The translations under genes and the position numbers were made by a program. The notes beneath the pieces are model-generated. The model had not been told where the DNA came from and made no database searches. It saw nothing but the letters and a program-made list of their open reading frames with translations. Of a DNA stretch of 64,000 bases, positions 56,616-64,000 are shown piece after piece; position 1 is the stretch's first letter, and each line of letters starts with the position of its first letter. This DNA is from Apiospora phragmitis (lineage: Eukaryota > Ascomycota > Sordariomycetes > Amphisphaeriales > Apiosporaceae), in contig JAQQWL010000011.1 in NCBI GenBank assembly GCA_038363925.1, positions 2,976,001 to 3,040,000 on the forward strand. Direction: 5' to 3'.

Positions 56616-57869
56616 TTACCGCTTTTCCTTCTCCTGTTTCAACAGAAGATCTCGCATAGCCGCCCGCGTATTTCTGCTTCCTCCCAATTTGGGCCCTCTA
56701 AGGACGTCCTCGTCCTTCTTGGCACCTGGTTTGGCAGCCGGCGCCGGCGCTTTCCTCCTCCTCTGCCTCTGCGCCATAGCGTCCATGAACTCTCTCCTAA
56801 ACTCTTCAGCGATGCGATCATCGGCGGCGGCAGTATCCTCCGCCGAGGTACTGGCTACCGGGGCTTTCGGTGTCTCATACATATCGACTTTGATGAAAAC
56901 GAGGTTAGCTTTGGAAGTGGTCTGTGTCGCACAAGGGAGGGGAGACCACTCACGTCTGTTTTCTCGCATCAACTCCTCCACGAGCTGATCCCGTTTAATG
57001 GCATCGCTATCCCTTCTGTTCCGCGGCCTCCATGGCTTGCCATCGCGACCCAAGCGGACCTTCTTGGGTGGGCCGGCCGGCTCTTCATCTTCGACCTTGC
57101 CGCCCTCGAGTTGCCTTCTTGCTCGTTCCGTCATGTTGGCGTTCCAGTTGCGCACTTCGTCGCCGAGGTCGACTTCCAAGAGTTTGCCTTGCATGGCGAT
57201 GTGGCCTTCTGGTTTGGGCACTGCATGCGTACTGCTATTCGCATGGTCAAGTGACCGAGACTGGGCGGCCGAGGGCGGGTGCGGCGAAGTAGGCGCATGT
57301 CGTTTCGCTAATTGGGCTGCTATATAATCCTCCCTTGCTCCATCAGTACCTGTAGAGGGAGGCCATGGAAGGCGCGAAAGAGGCGCGACTTACATATGCT
57401 TGTTCACGAGCTCGCCCACATGGCCGGTCTGGGCCGAGAAGCGCTTGCTCATGCCGCCGGCCGATACGTCTACGGCCGCCTTCTGCTCCTCCTCGCGGAT
57501 CATGAGACTCAGATCGTCCTCGAACGAAGTGGACACGTCGTTTCCTTGGGCATCGTTGGGCGCGAACCCAACTCCTCGTAGACGTGACTTTCGCGCATTG
57601 CGCCGGCGAAGGAGCTCAGCAACCGAAACGCCCTCCTCGTCAGCGGCGACTTGCTCCTCGGACTGTGTCGATTCGGTCGGCCGTTCTATCGCGAGTGGGG
57701 CCGAGGTCCCATCTACTCGATTCGAGTCGTTGCTTTGGCTGACCACGGTAGTCGGTGTTTGTACATCACCATCGTCTGTCGCTCGTTGCCTGTAATGACC
57801 CTTGCGCTTTTTGCCACGGAACAGGACCTGGGGTTCGGGTGTCACTTCGGAGGCCGCTTCGGGGTTCAT
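56616..57869 (-). CDS. Tls1/HCA59-domain spliceosome-associated protein, 375 aa
   Basis: Member of the family called hepatocellular carcinoma-associated antigen 59 (C9orf78) in animals and Tls1 in fission yeast, which acts with the spliceosome and, in S. pombe, affects telomere-related transcripts. Exons are 57869-57394, 57333-56954 and 56887-56616, with 60- and 66-nt introns. The N-terminus carries LFRGKKRKGHYRQR, then SVAELLRRRNARKSRLRGV, the NKHMEDYIAAQLAKR segment assembled across intron 1, and the C-terminal EDTAAADDRIAEEFRREFM, then Lys-rich tail. The start ATG is 57869; two further codons upstream in frame are not needed. All exons sum to 376 codons with no break. Head to head with acylphosphatase, 452 nt apart. 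Confidence 0.83.
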
Positions 57870-58321
57870 AATGTGTTTATACGAAAGCAAATAGCCTGGT
57901 AGTGTAAGGCGTCGTGCTTGGATAGACCTCTTCGTCGATGTTGTTGATAGATGGATCAGTTGATGGTTGATTGAGGGATGATGTACTCCGTACGTAACGC
58001 GATTGACTTCTGTTCTCGGTCGCGGCGTTCAATTATGATTGGCCGAGGATTCCCCGCCGTTCGTGCTACCCCGGCCAGCCAGTGTTAGTGCAAGTGGTAC
58101 CTAAAGTCTGTACGTTGAGGTACCGGTAGTTGCTACCAGACCTGTTGCTACCTGTAACAGCAAGCTCAGCTCCTGCTGCTCCAGTGAAAAGGCCCCAGTC
58201 CAGGTCTGTGGAATTGCAACGCAAGCCAGCAGCGAATCTGGACCTCTCTCAGCTTCCCATCCTGTCCATCATCTTGAACAGACGAAACACCCGACTAAGT
58301 AGAAACAGACAGAAAACAGCC
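57870..58321. promoter_or_regulatory. Divergent promoter, Tls1/HCA59 gene / acylphosphatase
   Basis: A 452-nt head-to-head promoter region with GGTACC-type words near 58096-58128. No TATA box was seen. Confidence 0.5.
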
Positions 58322-58805
58322 ATGGCCAAAAGAGTAAGGAACAAGTCTCTCTCCGCAGACAGTCGCCCAATGCAACCACTATTGATCACCTCTTGATCAA
58401 TAGGTCTATTTCCTCGTGCACGGTCAAGTGCAAGGTCGGTATCTCTTCCTCTCATGTCTCTGACGTCACCTGACCAATTCCTTCATAATCGCAGGAGTCG
58501 GCTTTCGTTACTACACCCAGAAGAAGGCGACGGCTATGGGCATCACTGGATGGTGTCGGAACACGGATAACCAGAAGGTATACCACGAGTTTTTAGTTTT
58601 TTTTATATCAACGTAAGGGATATTTTGGCTTACATGTTCCACCCCATGCTATTAGGTCGAGGGAGAAGCACAAGGAGAGGAGAGCACCCTCAAGCAGTTC
58701 CTCAAGGACATCAACCAAGGACCATCACACTCCAAGGTCATGAAGGTTGATCAAGAGGATCGCGATGTCCAGGAGGGCGAGTCACAGTTTGAGGTCCGAC
58801 AGTAA
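58322..58805 (+). CDS. Acylphosphatase, 91 aa, four exons
   Basis: Hydrolyses acyl phosphates such as 1,3-bisphosphoglycerate and acetyl phosphate. Exons are 58322-58333 (only 12 nt, MAKR), 58404-58434 (31 nt), 58495-58577 and 58656-58805, totalling 92 codons. The spliced product reads MAKRVYFLVHGQVQGVGFR, which matches the family. The phosphate loop with its catalytic arginine is GQVQGVGFR, and the catalytic asparagine lies in GWCRNTDN. The middle part VEGEAQGEESTLKQFLKDI and end EGESQFEVRQ are also typical. Intron 2 uses an unusual GTCGGT donor but a clean GCAG acceptor. The gene is too fragmented for simple ORF searching. Frame intact. Confidence 0.93.
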
Positions 58806-59619
58806 ATTTGGGGTGTCGACATGTTCATCATTAGGAAGCTCACCACGGCACAACTATTGAGCCGCCTGATACGATGAATGAAATACCCGTCAATCCATAT
58901 TGCTTATGTTTTGAACAGTGTATCCATGAAGACATGTCTATATAAGCGAATCAGCCGCGGCAGTTTCTGCTCGCAGCCCAGATCATACCCCTTATTCCAT
59001 TAAAATAGCTCTAGCAGATGAGTGCAGCAAAGCTGGCCATTTCCCCAACAAAGGTGGAATATCAAGCCGTGCAACGGCAAGTGCAAACAAATAGGCGCCC
59101 GTACCTTATCGAAATATCCCTGCGCAGTGATTTCCATGCAAAAAGACCGAGTGAAAACATGATGATGTGCCTAGCCAGGTAGTGAAGCCCAAAAACAACG
59201 CCATACAACCTTCCCTTTTATAACGCCTGAGCCTTCCGGTCTTCATGATATCAAATTGTGTCTATTTGACACACGACCATTATCCTTGAAGTAAGATCTG
59301 CAACTTCAAATGTAACGTATAACCTAAAGACCGATCATGGTCTATAGTGCAAATGAGAAAGCTCAAGGCTCTCCATATCGGCTCCAAGCTGTGACTGAGA
59401 TTGCGGCCCGCGAATTGGCCACATCGTAACGGCGTTCGACAAAGCCCGAATCAACACAGTTGATTGTCGTGGTCGAGAGAGACCCATGCTCCGAGAAACA
59501 CTGGCTCTGAGTTCGGCCAGTTTCCCAAACATGTATCTGACGGGCAGCTGCCGCCGTGCAATACATGTCGATGCTTTCTTTGTTTTGAATGGTGAGTCAA
59601 AATGAGGTCAGCACAAGAA
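58806..59619. other. Gene-free stretch between convergent genes
   Basis: 3' regions of acylphosphatase and the RING-like gene. No gene was seen. Confidence 0.5.
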
Positions 59620-61250
59620 TCACCGTATCTCAAGCTGGAACGGCTTAAACCTGCCACCAATAGTAGCACAGCGAGGACATTTCCGCCTGGCCCCCTGTTC
59701 CTCCATAAGCACATTCACACATTCCCTGCATAAACCGCAGATACATTCGGTGCATGCATACGACTCCTTAAGCCTGGATGCTCTCTGGCAAGCAGCACAG
59801 TAGATGTGGACATCTTGTGCTGAGTAACTTGGCGACGAGTCGGACAGCCCAGCAGCCCCGATGTGGAAGTTGTCTCCCGCCTCTCCGCTCTCCACAGAAG
59901 GAAACGGCTCAGGCACCTCTTGAGCAAAGGACGGTGGGGTAAGGGCTTGTTGAAGAGGCGAGGCCTGATAACCTGGAAAGCTCTGCTGTGGGAAGGGGGG
60001 TAGAGAGGTTTGGTGGATGGAGATGGGGGATTGAGGTACCTGAGACGTTAGGAGAGCAGGATCAATACGTCGATAGAGACTTACAGGAGTCCTGTCGTCC
60101 TCTATGTCTTCCGTAGCGGACGCAGCGGCATCAATCAAGTTCTCCCACCGCTTCCCATAATCCGCGGTGGGTTCGACCGAGTGTGCCTTGCGATCTATGC
60201 CTCCCACTACTCCCAACTTCGACCGCTCATCGTTCTGAATCCTCCTGAGCCAGTCGGAAGCCGTCCCGCGCGATTTCTGCTTCTTATGACGCTTGGTGAC
60301 AGACTGTTTCCTCGGCCGGTTAGGGCCAAGGGATCTGTGCAGAGGAGGGAGGGTTGAGGAGCGGCCGGGCGGGGAGTTGGATAAAATTGAGGGGAGAAGA
60401 TCCATCTGCTGCCTGGCAGAGGAATTCAAGCTAGGAAAAGAATCACTTGGATGGTCAACCTGGATAGGAGGCAACTCAATGGTAGTCCTCGGTATCCTCC
60501 GGGCATCATTGTCAGAGTGCCAATCCTGTAATGAGGGATCAATCAGATGGCTATCTGCCGAGACGTGAGGCGTATTGTATACTTCACCGGAATCCCAATC
60601 CGGCTCTAACTTGTGCATCTGCCCCAGCTGCGCCAGAGCGGCCGCTGCGTTCGCAGTTGGCAGCAGGCCATTGCTATAGTCTTCTGCACGCCTCGGAGTC
60701 TCGGGGGCAGTATTTGGGTCGTCGTGAGAATAGCTGATTCGGGGGTCGAGCGGGTACCCTCTGATCGGGTCGCCTGATCCCGGGGCGCTTCCCGGCGTTC
60801 TATTGTTGTTGTTATGCTGTGGCTGCGAGCTTCCCGCTGATTGATTTTGGGGGAACTGAGAACGGTCTTGGGGTGGGGTATTGACCATGAGATTGAAGCT
60901 TTCCTCGGTCGCTGGGAGCTTAGAGATGTAGTGTTCTGGGTGCGCCCTTCGAATATGTTCCTGCATTGACCGGAACCGTTTCTCCTACAATTGCACAGCG
61001 TTCCAGTTAGATCCGGGGTGAATGAGAACCACATGGCATAGATCCATCGCGGGAAGGTGGGCAGCTTGTACTTGCACCGTCTCCGACACAGCCGCCACCC
61101 CAGGGCAAGAGAAAAGGAGGCCGAGGAGCTACTTACACCGAGGCAACGCTTGCGACAGCTCGAGCCATCTTGGTTTCGCAGCGGGCAAACGACCTCATTT
61201 GTGGAATCGGCAATGGAGAAGGACGACGTGAGAGACGATCGAGGCGGCAT
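59620..61250 (-). CDS. Zinc-finger and RING-like protein, 477 aa
   Basis: Fungal protein with an N-terminal Cys/His finger and a C-terminal RING-like cluster. Exons are 61250-61137, 60984-60085 and 60039-59620. Exon 1 and 2 join as KRCLGEKRFRSMQEHIRR, giving a C-x-C/H-x-H finger (CPLRNQDGSSCRKRCLG then HIRRAHPEHY). The middle is long, Ser/Pro/Gln-rich and disordered, with a basic block (KRHKKQKSRG). The C-terminus has IYCAACQRASRLKESYAC, TECICGLCREC and RRKCPRC, a RING-like arrangement that could bind zinc and perhaps act in ubiquitin transfer; that activity is inference. The second intron is only 45 nt (60084-60040, GTAAGT donor, CTAAC branch, TCTCAG acceptor), a multiple of three and free of stops, so retention adds 15 residues in frame. 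Named family not recognised. Confidence 0.75.
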
Positions 61251-64000
61251 CTTGCACTTTGGCTCTAGGTGAGGGCAACCCCACCATGCGCTTTCAGAGT
61301 TCCTTTCCGTTCGTCGAGAGTGGCAGGCGGGTCGATTGCTATTGAGCTATTGATGGAGGGGTCCCTTCTGGCGATGGTTGATAGTTGATTGACCCGTTAT
61401 CAGATTGCTAAGGTTGCGATAGGTCGCGATAAGAGGTGCAGCAGGTGGGATGTGGATGTCGAGGAACGATCAATTGACAGCAGTAGCAGCAACAACAACG
61501 ACAGCTTGGGCCCAGGTATCGTGAAGGTTTCGCATTGGGTGTTGAGCCCTGGTTTCCGAGTCTTGGAGCTGAACTGACTGGAGGTTGAGGTACAGTAGCT
61601 TTGAGCTTGCCTTATCGAAAGGTGCAGTGGGTGTTACAAGAAACGTTTGGGATGGAATGAGAAGTTGGGATGGGACTGGAGGGTAGGTGAGGTGAGGTGT
61701 TGGCTGCTGGTGTGGGTGTGGGAGGATTGAGGGGACGGGGGAGGGGGCCCTAAGACGGTAGAAGGGCGAACTAGCTCTCTCTCACTCTCACTCTCTCACT
61801 CTCTCACTCTCACTTCTCACTTCTCACTTTCCGGGGGGTAGGCTGGTTTAGAGGGAAGGGCCCGGAGCAGTAAGACGTCAATGTAACCGACCAGTTTAGT
61901 GGTTCAATGATCGAATCGAAACCAAATGATTGCAGGCAAGTGTGGTGTAAGTGTGCAAGTAAGTAGCAGGTACTAAACCTAGGCAAGTTATGGCATGTAT
62001 GCACGTCTGGTACGTACGAAAGGGTTGGGTCACCGAAAACAGCCTTTGATCCAGCTGCTGGAATTGGGGCGCTGGATCCAGACTGACTGGAGTGCGAGCG
62101 TGAGGCGTGAGAGAAACCTGATCCAAGGCTTATTAGGTTGATTAAACAGTCCACTACGCTACCTTCCATCCGTCTCTTCTGTTATTTGGTCCCAGGGCAG
62201 TAGGTTACCTAGGTAGTAGTATCTGGCATGGAAGCAGCTAACTAGAACGAACGTAGGAAGGAAGCAAGGTAGCTCAGTAATAGGTCCTACTTTGGTCCCG
62301 TCGACAGGTTTAACCATGCCGGGCCTGTTACGTGAACTCGCAGCCGTACCACGCGCATACTCATATATACCCTGGCCTGCCTATAGACTTGCTTGGGCTG
62401 GGCTGGGGGTCTCTGGGTCTTTGGGAGGATACTGCGCCAGAGCTGGGTTTATTTGATTTTCTATTGTAATGTTTCTCTTTTTTTCTTCGCAGGCACCAAC
62501 CATTGGCCCCTCAATTGGTCAATCCTGGGCTGATAAATGCATTACATACAAGCTGCTGTGGGAATTCACCAGTCTGACTCGATCGATGATCGGCTGGGCG
62601 GCGCGCAATGGCTGTTTTTGGGGGGCGGGGAGTGTTTCTAGGAGTGGAGGAGGATTCTACTTGTAAAGCTTGAAGTCCAGAGCTCTCAGGTCAGGGAGCT
62701 CTTCGACATGGCTTCTCCAGCCAATCCGGAAGCTCTGTCTGAGCCCATGTTTGATACGGGCGCATCGATTCCGCTGCAAGTACCACCGAGAGCTTTCCCC
62801 TTGGGAGTGTCGGGCTTTGGAGATCCAACCGCTCACAATAGCTTGTTTCCCAGCTGGAGCTCACAAGAAAGAAAGGTAGATAGATGCAGGTTTCGATCAA
62901 AAGCCGTCACGCTTATCTTGCAGGTCCTTGTTTGTACCAGTGGAAGGGATCCTGCAGACTACCGACTACATGCACTCCCTCACTTGCATAGGTACATATG
63001 GATGCTTGCTTCTTTATATGGCTGCTGCTGCTGCTTATACGCCGTGGAAGGGCGTGTCGACGGGTCTTTCTCCATTCTGGCCCAAACCGCCACTATTGTC
63101 ACCACACTGTGAAGCGCTCGCATTGGCTCAACTGAAGCTGAGGTGAGGAACGGTGGTGAGGGGGGTGCCCTGATGCCAGGCGCAAAAAAAGAGGCTTACA
63201 AGTACGAAACTGAAAAAAGGGCGGCGGGGCACGCACAGAGAGAATCTGTTTACAGGCATTCATTACGGACTTATCCCAGTCACTCGGATCATGCCTTTCC
63301 TTCCTTGGCTCGTGGTTAATGATAATGCGTTTACATGGCCGCTTCACATGTCCGGCAACCCTGGACTTCCGGTCCACAACATCGCTCCATAGTTGTGCCA
63401 TCTCTCGAGAGCAGTGCCAACTCGTTTGCGACGACAGCTACTAACTAGTCAGGTGGACTTTCCGATCTGATAGTGGTGGACTTGTCGTCTCGGCGACCGA
63501 CCGCTTACGACCCGATCACTGACTGAGGCTGCTGGCTTGCTCAGGAGACCAAGATAGAGGAAGCAATGAACTCTGAGCTAGACGTAGACGACTACACCGG
63601 CTGACCAAGGTGATTTGGGCAATGGCGCCGTGCAGGAACGACTGGACTGGACTCAAGAGTCAAGACACACACTACCACGACCACTACATGTAGGCGCTTG
63701 TGTGGGTAGGGGCCCCAGCAGTGTGGAAATCGAAGAGAACGCAAGTCAGATAAAGATGCCGCGATGTTCTCCGTCCCTGGATTGCTTGACTTCGGGGCTC
63801 GGCTCCATTGCTATGTAATCAAGCTCTATTTAATGCTACGAATCTTGCAATTGGGGCTGCAGCTAATTCCGGCAACACGTACTTGAGTCATGTCTTCGGG
63901 GAGAGTGATCGATCAAATATACCAGTTATATTTGGCGACGTACTGGCAGCCCGTGACGAGTATATACTCGCATTTCGCCAGCCAAACCTTGGTCCAACAA
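61251..64000. other. Gene-free stretch to the window edge
   Basis: About 2.75 kb. It holds the promoter of the RING-like gene, including a CTCTCACT-type tract at 61774-61828, and no supportable gene beyond. A plus-strand frame at 62708-63112 has no motif. A gene entering from the right cannot be ruled out. Confidence 0.45.
61774..61828. repeat. CTCTCACT-type imperfect tandem tract
   Basis: About 55 nt of CT with CTCACT interruptions (CTCTCACT units), about 530 nt upstream of the RING-like gene on the opposite strand, hence a GA-rich tract in the direction of that gene. GA tracts are common in fungal promoters and may keep nucleosomes away. Confidence 0.75.

Noticed and set aside
62708..63112. 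Plus-strand open frame of 134 codons near the right edge.
   Set aside because: No domain; the cysteine cluster comes from a GCT repeat.

Overview
The window is nuclear DNA from a filamentous ascomycete, most likely a Sordariomycete. Genes carry short introns (mostly 45-150 nt, GTAAGT-type donors, CTRAY branch sites, YAG acceptors), both strands are used, and there are no operons. The gene content (Atg7, Prp16, Oma1, Pwp1, a Pcs60-like CoA ligase, a GH7 cellulase, a P450, an F-box protein and small Pezizomycotina-type hypothetical proteins) fits that. I cannot name the species. I saw no tRNA, rRNA, CRISPR array, transposon or virus-like sequence.

Layout. 1-7 kb: SPF45-like splicing factor (-), peroxisomal AMP-binding CoA ligase (+), acidic hypothetical protein (-). 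8.5-16.7 kb is gene-poor and holds only a 5'-truncated cytochrome P450 (-) and a broken F-box gene (-). 16.8-31 kb: mitochondrial protease Oma1 (+), cytochrome b5 (+), a 68-aa one-helix membrane protein (+), dCMP deaminase (-), autophagy E1 enzyme Atg7 (+), MFS transporter (+). 31-42 kb: membrane J-protein (-), a 90-aa protein with FTP repeats (+), a small secreted protein (+), two hypothetical proteins (-). 42-45.6 kb is empty. 45.6-64 kb: Pwp1 (-) head to head with Prp16 (+), a zinc-ribbon/coiled-coil hypothetical protein (+), GH7 cellulase (-), Tls1/HCA59-type spliceosome protein (-) head to head with acylphosphatase (+), and a zinc-finger/RING-like protein (-).

Most genes are housekeeping: RNA splicing (SPF45, Prp16, Tls1/HCA59), ribosome assembly (Pwp1), mitochondrial quality control (Oma1), autophagy (Atg7) and nucleotide metabolism (dCMP deaminase). 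The accessory content is the GH7 cellulase, the P450 remnant, the transporter and the small secreted protein.

The strongest signal in the window is technical. Eight genes contain twelve single-base frame breaks in total, nearly all at or beside short homopolymers and mostly missing one G or C. For six of the genes (CoA ligase, Atg7, MFS, Pwp1, Prp16, GH7) the summed exon lengths become exact multiples of three once these are allowed for. Core genes such as Prp16, Pwp1 and Atg7 are unlikely to be dead, so I read these as sequencing or assembly indels rather than pseudogenisation. This also weakens the pseudogene case for the F-box gene. I found no convincing undescribed multi-gene system. The most interesting biological leads are in-frame stop-free introns in the SPF45 and RING-like genes, very short coding exons, a small FTP-repeat protein behind a G-free leader, and a possible 1-kb leader intron.
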